Positions 54,391 to 62,832 of a stretch of 64,000 nucleotides of DNA are shown here, piece after piece. A model generated the notes under the pieces. The model saw nothing but the letters and a program-made list of their open reading frames with translations, was not told the DNA's origin and did not search any database. Made by a program: the position numbers and the translations under genes. The first letter of the stretch is position 1; every line of letters begins with the position of its first letter. This stretch comes from Saccharothrix longispora (GTDB taxonomy: Bacteria > Actinomycetota > Actinomycetes > Mycobacteriales > Pseudonocardiaceae): contig NZ_NSDM01000002.1 in the NCBI RefSeq assembly GCF_030852425.1, positions 310,001-374,000 on the forward strand, written 5' to 3'.

Positions 54391-57033
54391 TCACCCGCAG
54401 TCGAGGCGCGCGTCGGCCCAGTCGGCGTGGTCGAAGTTGCGGCCGTCACCCGCGTCGGTGACCCGCAGGACGAGCGTCCGCACGCCGGTGGTGTCCACGG
54501 ACGCGGCACGTCCCGGCTCGCCGCCCCGGACGACGCCGCTGTCGTGCAGCACCCGGCCGTCACCGACCACCTGGAACACCACCGAGCCCGGTGACGTCGT
54601 CTCGTCGTCCAGCCCGAGCACCGCGCCGAACGACCGGCACGCGCCGCCCAGGTGGACCGCCACCTCGGACGGCGCGTGCACCCCGAGCCCCTTGGCGTGC
54701 ACGACCCCGGCGATGGTCAGCGGCCCGCCGTCACCGCCGGACGCCTCGCCGTTGGAGCGGTCCCGCTCGACCGGCCCCCACCCGTTGGACTGGGTGAACG
54801 GCAGGTCGCTCACGTGCGGCGCGCCGGTCGGCGCGACGAACACCCGCACGGCCCGCTCGACGTGCACCCGCGGGTGACCGGGAGTGCGGAACTCCGCGGA
54901 CACCGGCACGTCGTGCGCGCCGACCGCGCCCGCCGCCGGGCGCACGGTCCACGTGCCGGCGACGGCCTCGCCCGCCCGCAGCACCTGCCGCCGGACGGTC
55001 GGGCCGGTGACCTCCCAGCCGGCGGGCGCGGTCGCGGTGAGGGTGACGTCCGCGACGTCGGCGGTGGCGGTGAAGCCGCCGGTCACCACCACCGGTGCCC
55101 CCGGCCCGGCGTCGGCCTCGGCCGGCGTGGTGGTCAGGGTGCTGCCGGGGACGGGGACGACCGGCTCGTCGCACGTCGCGCGCCCCGGCCGGTACGGGCA
55201 GGCCACCGCGGCGAACCCGCCGTCGCGCGGCACCGCCACCTCCAGCCGGTCGGCGGACCGGGCGACCCGGCTCTCGCGCAGCACGTCGCCGCGCGCCGCG
55301 GCCGGGTCGTCCCGCAGCACCTCGACCAGCCAGCGTCCGCCGCCCAGGAAGTCCAGTGACGCCCCCAGGGTGCGCGGGGCACCCGTCGACACCGCGCCGA
55401 CGAACCACCGCTCGCCCGACCGGCGCGCCACCACCGCGTGGTCGGTCGGGTCGCCGGCGAGCAGCCGGGTGTCGTCCCACACCGCCGGCACCTGGTCGAG
55501 GTGGCGCAGGGCCTGCGGGAACCGCTCGTACGCCTCGGGTTTGTCGGCGAAGTGCGTCCACCCCGACTCGTAGAGCACGGGCAGCGCGATCTCGTGCGCG
55601 ACGGACGCCTCCTTCGTGCCGACCTCCAGCGACACCGGCGTGTAGTCCATCGAGCCGACCACGTTGCGGGTGAAGAACTGCACCGGGTTGTTCGCGGCGG
55701 GCGGGGAGTTCTCCGCGCCGCGCACCGCCTCCATGGTCATCACGTGCGGCCAGGTGCGGGCGAGGCCGTGCGGAATGGTCGAGCCGTGGAAGTTGACCAT
55801 CAGGCGCAGTTCGGCGGTCTTCGCCAGGACGGCGTCGTACCACTGGTAGCGGACCCGCGAGTCGGACTCCATGAAGTCGAGCTTCACGCCCTTCACGCCC
55901 CAGTCGCGCACCCGCGGCAGCACGGAGTCGCGTTCGGCGGACGTGTCGAGGTCGCTCCACCGGAACCACAGCAGCACCTCGACGCCCTTGGCTCGGGCGT
56001 ACCGCACGAGGTCGGGCACCCAGCTCTCCTGCCAGCCCTCGTCGACGAGGACGTACTCCCAGCCGTGCGCGGCGGCGAAGTCCACGTACCGCCGCTGCCG
56101 CTCCGGGTCCCCCGGGCTGGAGTGCTCGCTCAGCCACGACCAGGCGACCTTGCCCGGCCGGACCCACGAGGTGTCGGCGAGCCGGGACGGCGGCGCGAGG
56201 TCGTCCACGAGGGTGGAGCGGCTCACGGTGGCCAGGTCGCCGACGATCGCGGTCCGCCACGGCGTGCGCAGCTCGCCTTCGGAAGCGCTGCTCCCGTCCG
56301 CGAGCACCACCTCGTAGCGGCCCGCCCCGACGTGCCGCAGCCTGCTGCCGGGGTACCGGCCGTCCACGTCGGACTCGGTCAGCAGGGCGTAGTCCCCGCC
56401 GACCCGGAACAACGACGGGTGGCCGTAGTCGCCGGGCGGGGCCCCGCCCGCGGTGGTGTGCACGCGGTTGGCCTCGTACCAGGCGTTGTAGGGCAGCAGC
56501 CAGGCCGGCGCGTCGGCGGGCAGGGCGTAGGAGGACGCCTCGCCGGTCACCACGGCGGGTCCCGGCACCACGTACCGGTAGGCCACGCCGTCGGGCGCGG
56601 CGCGCACCACCAGGTCCAGCCGCGCGCCGCCGGTCCCCGCGAACGACAGCCGCGTCTCGGTCATCCGGTTGTCGCGTTCGAGCCGCTTGCCGGTGGTCAT
56701 GGCGTACCGCTCCCGCACGACCCGGTCGGACCGCCCGAGCGACCGCAGCCCGGAGGTCAGGTCGGCGGCCTCGGTGCGCAGCCCGACGGGCGCGGGGGCC
56801 AGCACGGTGCGACCACCGCGCGTGACGGCGAGCGTGAGGGCGCCGCCCTCCAAGGCGACGCGTGCCGCCACGCCGCCGGCGGGGGCGGTGACCACCCACT
56901 GGCCGGGCGCCGGGAGTCCGGGCGCCGGGAGTCCCGGCGCGGAGGGTCCGGGTGGGGCGGCGGTCGCGGGGGCGGGGAGCGCCGCCACCAGGGCGGCGGC
57001 CACTGCCAGGGCCAGTGGGCGAAGCGATGACAT
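54391..57033 (-). CDS. Secreted GH97-type alpha-glycosidase with NEW3 and NPCBM domains
   Basis: An 880-residue precursor. After the signal peptide (about 26 residues, ending PATAA) and a repeated PGLPA spacer, residues about 45-290 match the GH97 N-terminal beta-sandwich (YRYVVPG, WLLPYNAWYEANRVH). The catalytic barrel follows (KVAWSWLSEHSSPGD, YVLVDEGWQESW, VKGVKLDFMESDS, LMVNFHGSTIPHG, MTMEAVRGAEN, TPVSLE) and a GH97 C-terminal sheet. Then come a NEW3-like Ig domain (about 650-740) and a terminal NPCBM domain (KGLGVHAPSEVAVHLGGACRSFGAVLGLDDE). GH97 members are alpha-glucosidases or alpha-galactosidases; KLDF would suggest a retaining nucleophile Asp, but I cannot decide between them. ATG at 57033 preferred over TTG at 57042. 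Confidence 0.9.
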   Translation of the reverse strand: MSSLRPLALAVAAALVAALPAPATAAPPGPSAPGLPAPGLPAPGQWVVTAPAGGVAARVALEGGALTLAVTRGGRTVLAPAPVGLRTEAADLTSGLRSLGRSDRVVRERYAMTTGKRLERDNRMTETRLSFAGTGGARLDLVVRAAPDGVAYRYVVPGPAVVTGEASSYALPADAPAWLLPYNAWYEANRVHTTAGGAPPGDYGHPSLFRVGGDYALLTESDVDGRYPGSRLRHVGAGRYEVVLADGSSASEGELRTPWRTAIVGDLATVSRSTLVDDLAPPSRLADTSWVRPGKVAWSWLSEHSSPGDPERQRRYVDFAAAHGWEYVLVDEGWQESWVPDLVRYARAKGVEVLLWFRWSDLDTSAERDSVLPRVRDWGVKGVKLDFMESDSRVRYQWYDAVLAKTAELRLMVNFHGSTIPHGLARTWPHVMTMEAVRGAENSPPAANNPVQFFTRNVVGSMDYTPVSLEVGTKEASVAHEIALPVLYESGWTHFADKPEAYERFPQALRHLDQVPAVWDDTRLLAGDPTDHAVVARRSGERWFVGAVSTGAPRTLGASLDFLGGGRWLVEVLRDDPAAARGDVLRESRVARSADRLEVAVPRDGGFAAVACPYRPGRATCDEPVVPVPGSTLTTTPAEADAGPGAPVVVTGGFTATADVADVTLTATAPAGWEVTGPTVRRQVLRAGEAVAGTWTVRPAAGAVGAHDVPVSAEFRTPGHPRVHVERAVRVFVAPTGAPHVSDLPFTQSNGWGPVERDRSNGEASGGDGGPLTIAGVVHAKGLGVHAPSEVAVHLGGACRSFGAVLGLDDETTSPGSVVFQVVGDGRVLHDSGVVRGGEPGRAASVDTTGVRTLVLRVTDAGDGRNFDHADWADARLDCG

Positions 57034-57186
57034 CGTTGTCAACCCCTGTGGTGCCGGTGCGAGCGGTGCGTGCGGGTCCCCTGATCCTGGTCATGATCCG
57101 GATCGGCGGTCAAGGGCGTGCCGGTCTTCCCAGGCCCTGCATGATGACGTGTGGCACCCGTCACACCCTGCACTCGGAGGTCGCCC

Positions 57187-58095
57187 GTGAACACACGTCT
57201 CCACCGCGCCCTGTCCACCGCCGCGGGGGCGGTCGCCCTGGCCCTGCCGGCGTCCGGCCTGCCGGTCCCCGGTTTACCGACGCCGCCGGCCGCGGCGGCG
57301 GAACGAGCGGCGGCACCGGGGGCCGCGGCCCTGGCCTACGTGGCGCTGGGCGACTCGATGCCGTCCGGGCCGCTGATCCCCTCCCCGACCGGTCCGCTCG
57401 CCTGCGGCCGCTCCACGCACAACTACCCGCACGAGCTGGCCGCCCGGCTGGGGGCGGCGCTGACCGACGTCACGTGCAGCGGCGCGGCCGGCAGGCACCT
57501 GACCGAACCGCAGGAGCTGTCGCTGCTCGACATCCCCGCCGGGACCGCGCCGCCGCAGTTCGACGCGTTGCGCCCGGACACCGGCCTGGTCACGTTGACC
57601 ATCGGCGGCAACGACGTCGGGCTGGTCGGCATCGCCCAGGACTGCGTGCGGCTCGACCCCGCCGCCACGCCGTGCGCCGGCGAGCACGAGGCGCGGTTGG
57701 CCCAGCGGTTGGCCGAGTTCGGGCCGAAGCTGGCCGCCGCCCTGGACGGCATCCGCGCGCGGTCGCCGCGGGCGCGCGTGGTCGTCACCGGGTACGGGCT
57801 CTACATCAAGGCGGGCGGGTGCTGGCCGGTCCAGCCGGTGCTGCCCGCGGACGCCGACTTCCTCCAGGGCGGCGTCGACCGGCTCAACGCGGTCATCGCC
57901 GAGCGGAGCGCGGCGCACGGCGCGGAGTACGTCGACCTGAGGACGCCCAGCGCCGGCCACGACGCGTGCCAGGCGCCGTGGGACAAGTGGGTGGAGGGCT
58001 ACGTGCCCACCGACCTCGCCGCGCCGCTGCACCCCAACCGGCGCGGTGAGGCCAACTACGCGCGGATCATCGCCGACCACGTGACGGGGGTGTGA
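57187..58095 (+). CDS. Secreted SGNH/GDSL-family esterase or lipase
   Basis: A 302-residue precursor with an unusually long signal and Ala/Pro spacer (about 38 residues; contains PASGLPVPGLPTPPAAAAE). SGNH blocks are clear: ALGDSMPSG (nucleophile Ser near residue 56), a Gly in CSGAAG, GGNDVGLVG and a C-terminal LHPNRRGE with catalytic His. Six or more Cys suggest disulfides. It is a distant relative of the 3605-4429 esterase with lower similarity. The stop is 1 nt before the start of the next secreted hydrolase, so the two are translated from one mRNA. GTG at 57187 has GGAGGTC 4 nt ahead. It may deacylate lipids or polysaccharides outside the cell. Confidence 0.9.
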   Translation: MNTRLHRALSTAAGAVALALPASGLPVPGLPTPPAAAAERAAAPGAAALAYVALGDSMPSGPLIPSPTGPLACGRSTHNYPHELAARLGAALTDVTCSGAAGRHLTEPQELSLLDIPAGTAPPQFDALRPDTGLVTLTIGGNDVGLVGIAQDCVRLDPAATPCAGEHEARLAQRLAEFGPKLAAALDGIRARSPRARVVVTGYGLYIKAGGCWPVQPVLPADADFLQGGVDRLNAVIAERSAAHGAEYVDLRTPSAGHDACQAPWDKWVEGYVPTDLAAPLHPNRRGEANYARIIADHVTGV

Positions 58096-58096
58096 C

Positions 58097-60061
58097 ATGA
58101 GGTCGCGCACGAGGCTGCCCCTGGTCGTCGCGCTCGTCGCCGCGTCGCTCACCGCCACGGCGCCCACCCACGCCGCCGCCCACGCCACCGGCGGCTGCGA
58201 CCCGATCGGCGGCGGCGTGGAGTGCCTGCTGCCGTTCCCCAGCGACTGGCACACCCGGCCCGACCCGGGCACCGACACGGGACGGCGGGTCGCGTTCGAC
58301 TCCCGCGTCCTGCCGCGCAACGCGCTCGGCAGCTCGCCGAACCCGACCGCGTGGAACCGGGCGGACGGCTTCTCCCCCGGCTCCACGCTGATCGCGCACG
58401 TGCCCGGCCTCGACCCGGTGGCGAGCGGGATGGCCCCGGTCACCGACATCGGCCGCTCGCTCGACCCCGACTCGCCCGTCGTGCTGCTGGACGCGACGAC
58501 CGGCGAGCGGTGGCCGCACTGGGCCGAGATCGACTCGAACGACCCGCGACGCCGGGCGCTGCTGGTCCACCCGGCCCGCAACTTCCGCGACGGGCACCAC
58601 TACGTCGTGGCCCTGCGCGGCCTGCGCGACGTCGCCGGGAACGAGATCGCGCCGAACGCCGCCTTCGCGGAGGTCGCCGGGCCGGACCTGGCGCCGGACG
58701 ACCCGCTGCACGCCCGGCAGCGGCAGCTCCGACCGGCCCTGGACACCCTCGCCGCGCACGGTGTCGCACCGGGCACCCTGGACCTGGCCTGGGACTTCAC
58801 CGTCGCGAGCACGCGCGGTCTGACCGGCGACCTGACCACCATCCGGGACGACGCCCTGCGCGGCCTGGGCACGCGGGCGCCCGCGTCGACCGTCACCGGC
58901 GTCACCGACTTCACCCCCGAGCAGGACGCGCGCATCGCCCGCGAGGTCACCGGCCGGGTCACCGTGCCCAGCTACCTGACGCTGCCCGCCGGCCTGCCCG
59001 GTTCGGTGCTGCGCCGCGGCTCCGACGGCACGCCGCGACGCTCGCTGTTCGGCACCGTGGAGGCGCAGTTCCGCTGCGAGGTGCCCCGGTCGGCGTTCAC
59101 CCGGCCCTCCTGGCCCGCCCTGTACGGGCACGGGTTGCTGGGCTCGCGGTCGGAGGTGGGGGCGGGCAACGTGAAGGCGATGGCGGCCGAGCACGGGTTC
59201 ACCTTCTGCGCCACCGACTGGATCGGCATGGCGCAGGACGACATCCCGGTCGTGCTGGCGGCGCTCGCGGACATCGGCCTGTTCCCGGCGATCCCGGAGC
59301 GCTCGCAGCAGGGCCTGCTCAACGCGATGTTCGTGGGCCGCGCGCTGGCGCACCCGCAGGGGTTCACCGCGCACCGGGCGTTCCGCACCGACGACGGACG
59401 CCCGCTGGTCGACACCACCCGCCCGCTGGTCTTCGACGGCAACAGCCAGGGCGGCATCCTCGGTGGGGCGCTGGTGGCGGCGTCGCCGGACATCCGCACC
59501 GCCGTCCTCGGCGTCACCGGCATGAACTACGGCCTGCTGCTCAACCGCAGCAGCGACTTCGCGCGGTTCCACCAGGTGCTCGACCTGTCCTACCCGGACC
59601 GACTGCGCCAGCAGGTGGTGCTCCAGCTGCTCCAGCTGCTGTGGGACCGGGGCGAGACCAACGGCTACGCCAACCACCTCGGCGACCGGCGCGTGCTGAT
59701 GCACATCGCGTTCGGCGACCACCAGGTGGCGAACGTCGCGGCGGACGTGCAGGCCCGCACGGTCGGCGCCCGCCTGGTGACGCCGGCCCTCGCGCCCGGC
59801 CGCGGTCCCGACCGCGAGCCGTACTGGGGGATCGAGCCGGCACGGCTGCCGCACGCCGGCTCGGCGATGGTGGTGTGGGACAGCGGCACGCCCGCGCCGC
59901 CGACCACCAACACGCCGCCGACGGAGCCCGACTACGGCCGCGACCCGCACGCGGACCCGCGGTCCTCGGCCGACGCGCGCCGACAAAAGGCCGCTTTCCT
60001 GACCACCGGACTGGTGATCGACGTGTGCGGCGGAGCGCCGTGCACGGCGCCACCCGCGTGA
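58097..60061 (+). CDS. Large secreted alpha/beta hydrolase (virulence-factor-lipase-like)
   Basis: A 654-residue precursor with a signal peptide of about 28 residues (ending HAAAHA). The first half (CDPIGGGVECLLPFPSDWHT, then HYVVALRGLRDVAGN, an Ig-like domain) resembles the N-terminal part of bacterial lipase-like exoproteins; the second half is an alpha/beta hydrolase with PALYGHGLLGS as oxyanion side and FDGNSQGGILGG as nucleophile elbow (Ser near residue 451). A conserved HIAFGDHQVANVAAD supplies later acid/His residues. Substrate unknown; size and layout suggest a lipid or polyester hydrolase. Coupled to the SGNH gene upstream (TGA-C-ATG), so the pair acts together. A final Cys pair lies near the end. 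Confidence 0.85.
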   Translation: MRSRTRLPLVVALVAASLTATAPTHAAAHATGGCDPIGGGVECLLPFPSDWHTRPDPGTDTGRRVAFDSRVLPRNALGSSPNPTAWNRADGFSPGSTLIAHVPGLDPVASGMAPVTDIGRSLDPDSPVVLLDATTGERWPHWAEIDSNDPRRRALLVHPARNFRDGHHYVVALRGLRDVAGNEIAPNAAFAEVAGPDLAPDDPLHARQRQLRPALDTLAAHGVAPGTLDLAWDFTVASTRGLTGDLTTIRDDALRGLGTRAPASTVTGVTDFTPEQDARIAREVTGRVTVPSYLTLPAGLPGSVLRRGSDGTPRRSLFGTVEAQFRCEVPRSAFTRPSWPALYGHGLLGSRSEVGAGNVKAMAAEHGFTFCATDWIGMAQDDIPVVLAALADIGLFPAIPERSQQGLLNAMFVGRALAHPQGFTAHRAFRTDDGRPLVDTTRPLVFDGNSQGGILGGALVAASPDIRTAVLGVTGMNYGLLLNRSSDFARFHQVLDLSYPDRLRQQVVLQLLQLLWDRGETNGYANHLGDRRVLMHIAFGDHQVANVAADVQARTVGARLVTPALAPGRGPDREPYWGIEPARLPHAGSAMVVWDSGTPAPPTTNTPPTEPDYGRDPHADPRSSADARRQKAAFLTTGLVIDVCGGAPCTAPPA

Positions 60062-60081
60062 TCGGTCAATTGCCTTGGACG

Positions 60082-60119
60082 CCCTCGGCGGGCCGTTCCG
60101 GAGAACGACCCGCCGAGGG
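60082..60119. terminator. Bidirectional hairpin terminator
   Basis: CCCTCGGCGGG and CCCGCCGAGGG form an 11-bp perfect stem with a 16-nt loop between the convergent hydrolase and DUF6801-like genes. Confidence 0.75.
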
Positions 60120-60138
60120 GTGGCGACAGGTGGGACGG

Positions 60139-60744
60139 TCAGGACACGGTGAACTCGTACAGCTTGGTCACCTGGCCCGGCTTGAGCGTGCACGCGGACG
60201 TGAAGGTGCCCAGGCCGGTGGTCGAGCCGTCGGCCTTCTTCGGGGTGAGCGTGGTGCTGAAGTTGCCGACCGTGATCGTGGTCCTGCCCGCCTTGGTGAG
60301 CGTGAGCGGCGGGGTGCCGCCGGTGGCGACCGTGTTGAACGCGCCGGAGGACGGCACGGGGGTCTTGGCCACGGTCAGGTTCGCGGTCACCGGCACGACG
60401 GTGCCCGCGTTGTCCACGCTGGTGGAGGCGACCGCCGTGCCCTCGACCGTCTTGGCCCCGACCAGGGCCAGTCCGAGGGTCGCGGTGGCCGGCACGGTGG
60501 CGGTGGCGGTGACGGTCGTGGCCGGCAGCGGCACGCCGACGGTGCCGGAGGCCGGCAGGTTGCCGACGACGATCTTCACCGACATGTCCTGCGACCCGAT
60601 GAGCGGGAACGGGCAGTTGTAGACGAGCGTCAGCTGGGCTGACGCCGCGTGACCGACGCCCGCGCCGCCGAGGACGGCGGTGGTCGCGACCGCGGCGCCG
60701 ACCGCGAGCCCCTGGACGAGCTTCCGGGACAGGGAAATGCGCAT
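60139..60744 (-). CDS. Secreted DUF6801-like beta-sandwich protein
   Basis: A 201-residue precursor with a signal peptide of about 34 residues (ending GHAAS). The mature protein begins QLTLVYNCPFPLIGSQDMSVKI and ends with ACTLKPGQVTKLYEF; one Cys lies near each end, so a disulfide probably closes the fold. The middle is rich in Thr, Val and Ala (TVTATATVPATATLGLALVG), consistent with beta strands. Proteins with this LxYxCxFPLIG opening are common, often in several copies, in actinomycetes and are classed as domains of unknown function (DUF6801, from memory). ATG at 60744 follows GAGGAGATTG; a TTG 2 codons upstream is less likely. A promoter with a perfect palindrome lies ahead. Confidence 0.8.
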   Translation of the reverse strand: MRISLSRKLVQGLAVGAAVATTAVLGGAGVGHAASAQLTLVYNCPFPLIGSQDMSVKIVVGNLPASGTVGVPLPATTVTATATVPATATLGLALVGAKTVEGTAVASTSVDNAGTVVPVTANLTVAKTPVPSSGAFNTVATGGTPPLTLTKAGRTTITVGNFSTTLTPKKADGSTTGLGTFTSACTLKPGQVTKLYEFTVS

Positions 60745-60809
60745 GGACAATCTCCTCGTCGAGATCGATCGGAATACGCTTTCAACAGCGGCGGTTGGTT
60801 CTACTACCA

Positions 60810-60844
60810 GTCAGTAATATACTGACCCCGAAAGACCCCTACAA
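60810..60844 (-). promoter_or_regulatory. Promoter with embedded palindrome for the DUF6801-like gene
   Basis: On the minus strand TTGTAG (60844-60839) and TATATT (60821-60816) are separated by exactly 17 nt. The -10 lies inside a perfect inverted repeat, GTCAGTA-ATA-TACTGAC (60810-60826). Transcription would start near 60808 and give a leader of about 65 nt. The location of the palindrome over the -10 suggests a repressor site. Confidence 0.6.
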
Positions 60845-60985
60845 GCACCGGATTCACATTTGCCGCAAATCCTTCCGATTGCACAGAAACTTCGAATGGA
60901 TTTGTGCGGCTTGTGACAAAAGTCGACGAACGATCGGCCGCCGGTGGGCGCTCGCACGTCCCGCCCGGAGCCGGCGCGGAGGCCG

Positions 60986-62089
60986 TCAGCGCAGCGGCAG
61001 CCACTCGGTCGACGTGGTGGCGTCCGCCAGCGCGTCGGGCAGCGGGGCGACGCCGAGCCCCGGCCCGGCGGGCACGGGCAGGTGGCCGTCGCGGAGCACG
61101 AACGGCTCGGTGAGGTCGGCCCGGTAGTAGCGCTCGGAGGCGGAGGTGTCGCCGGGGAGGGTGAAGCCGGGCAGCGCGGCCAGCGCCACGTTGGCTGCGC
61201 GCCCGAGGCCGCTCTCCAGCATCCCGCCGCACCACACCGGCACGCCGTGCGCCGCGCACACGTCGTGCACCCGGCGGGCCTCCAGGTAGCCGCCGACCCG
61301 GCCGGCCTTGACGTTGACCACGGAGCACGCGCCGAGGCGGATCGCGTCGGCGGCGGCGCGGGCGGAGGTGACCGACTCGTCCAGGCACACCGGGGTGCGG
61401 ATCGCGCGGGCCAGTTCGGCGTGGCCGAGGAGGTCCTCCTCGTCGAACGGCTGCTCGACCAGCAGCAGGTCGAACGGGTCGAGGCGGGCGAGGTGGCCGA
61501 TGTCGGCACGGGTGTAGGCGGTGTTGGCGTCGACCTGGAGCAGCACGTCGTCGCCGAACCGCTCGCGCACCGCGCGCACCGGCTCGACGTCCCAGCCGGG
61601 CCGGACCTTCAGCTTGATCCGCAGGTAGCCCGCGTCGAGGTGGCCGGCGACCTCGTCGAGCAGGCGCGGCACCGAGTCGGCGATGCCCACCGACACCCCG
61701 CACGGCACGCGGTCGCGCACCGCGCCCAGCTCGCGCGCGAACGACCGGCCCGCGGCGCGCAGCTCGGCGTCCAGGACGGCCGTCTCCAGCGCCGCCTTCG
61801 CCATCCGGTGCCCCTTGAACGCGGCCAGCGCGGGCGCCACGGCGGTCGCGTCCGCCACCCGTGCCGCGGCGGGCACGAAGTACGCCCGGAGCACGTGCTG
61901 CGCTGCCTCGACGTACTCCGAGGAGTACAGCGGGTCCGCCAGCGCGACGCACTCGCCCCACCCCTCGGCCTCGTCGGTGACCGCGCGCACCAGCAGGATG
62001 TCGCGGGTGGTCTCGCTGCCGAACGAGGTCCGGAACGGCGCGACCAGCGGCATCCGGACCCGGCGCAGCTCCACCCCGGTCAGCTCCAC
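60986..62089 (-). CDS. Enolase-superfamily N-acylamino-acid racemase / o-succinylbenzoate synthase
   Basis: A 367-residue muconate-lactonising-type enolase. Catalytic Lys in LRIKLKVRPG (KxK), metal ligands Asp in QVDANTAY, Glu in LVEQPFDEED and Asp in CLDESV, and the second Lys in VNVKAGRVGG are all in place, as in NSAR/OSBS enzymes. OSBS makes o-succinylbenzoate in menaquinone synthesis; NSAR races N-succinyl-amino acids. Neighbours decide for racemase: a GNAT acyltransferase and an M20 deacylase are coupled upstream, and no men gene is present. The GTG at 62089 overlaps the GNAT stop by 10 nt, preceded by GGGGGGAG. An in-frame extension to 62194 lies inside the GNAT gene. Confidence 0.9.
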   Translation of the reverse strand: MELTGVELRRVRMPLVAPFRTSFGSETTRDILLVRAVTDEAEGWGECVALADPLYSSEYVEAAQHVLRAYFVPAAARVADATAVAPALAAFKGHRMAKAALETAVLDAELRAAGRSFARELGAVRDRVPCGVSVGIADSVPRLLDEVAGHLDAGYLRIKLKVRPGWDVEPVRAVRERFGDDVLLQVDANTAYTRADIGHLARLDPFDLLLVEQPFDEEDLLGHAELARAIRTPVCLDESVTSARAAADAIRLGACSVVNVKAGRVGGYLEARRVHDVCAAHGVPVWCGGMLESGLGRAANVALAALPGFTLPGDTSASERYYRADLTEPFVLRDGHLPVPAGPGLGVAPLPDALADATTSTEWLPLR

Positions 62090-62832
62090 CCGTCTCCCCC
62101 CGTCACGACGTACCCGCCGGCGCGGTCGAACCCGGTGATCCGCCCCCCGGCGGCGAGCAGCGGCACGAGGGCCTCGCGCAGCGCGGCCCGCCACCGCTTC
62201 GCCGCCTCCGGGTCGGTGGCGCGCAGGGCGGCCACGTCCGGCGGCACGGCCACCAGCGCGGCCCCCTCGGGCACGGGGCAGGCCCGCGGCAGGGGCGCGT
62301 GGACGTCCCAGCGCACCAGCACCCGGTCGCTGGCGTCGTCGGCGTTGATGCCGTCGCGCATCGGGCCGTAGAAGTCCGGCAGGTACTCCACGACCTCACC
62401 GCCGAGCTTGGCCAGGTTGAAGTGGGCGTTGCGGCTGACCAGCGGGTCGAAGGTCCAGGTGATGGCGCGGACGCCGCGTGCCGCGGCCCACGCCCGCTGG
62501 TGCAGCTTGAGCGCGTACCCGACGCCCCGACCGAGGGCGGTGGTGGCCACGCCGGTGATGTGGCTGTGCAGGGTTGCCTCGGCGGGCGGGCCGAAGAACC
62601 CGGCGACGGCGCCGACGAGCGCGGTGCCGTCGTACGCGCCGGCCACGTAGTTCCCGCCCTTGGTCAGGGCGCGCATCACCTCGGTGGTGATCGGCCGGTT
62701 CGCCGGGTCGGGCCGCCAGATGTCGTCGAAGAGCCGCTGCACCGCCGCGAGGTCGTCCAGGTCGGTCACCGCGCGGACCCGCACGCCGGCGGCGCGGGCG
62801 GCGTCCACCGCGTCGTCCTCCGGCCCGGTCAC
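62080..62832 (-). CDS. GNAT-family acyltransferase (predicted amino-acid N-succinyltransferase)
   Basis: A 250-residue member of the large GNAT group COG3375. The N-terminal VRVRAVTDLDDLAAVQRLFDDIWRP, the acyl-CoA loop GVATTALGRGVGYALK (GRGVG replaces the usual RGxGxG/A), AITWTFDPLVSRNAHFNLAKLG and VVEYLPDFYGPMRDGIN are all family signatures. The last 60 residues read as a helical extension. In Geobacillus such an enzyme N-succinylates D-amino acids ahead of the NSAR racemase. Start GTG 62832 overlaps the M20 stop by 4 nt (GTGA). Alternative substrates include other amino-acid or amine acylations. Confidence 0.88.
   Translation of the reverse strand: MTGPEDDAVDAARAAGVRVRAVTDLDDLAAVQRLFDDIWRPDPANRPITTEVMRALTKGGNYVAGAYDGTALVGAVAGFFGPPAEATLHSHITGVATTALGRGVGYALKLHQRAWAAARGVRAITWTFDPLVSRNAHFNLAKLGGEVVEYLPDFYGPMRDGINADDASDRVLVRWDVHAPLPRACPVPEGAALVAVPPDVAALRATDPEAAKRWRAALREALVPLLAAGGRITGFDRAGGYVVTGGDGWS

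Noticed and set aside
60986..62089. Menaquinone menC as the function of the enolase
   Set aside because: No men genes are nearby and the operon partners match the N-succinyl-amino-acid racemase pathway; menC remains possible but less likely.
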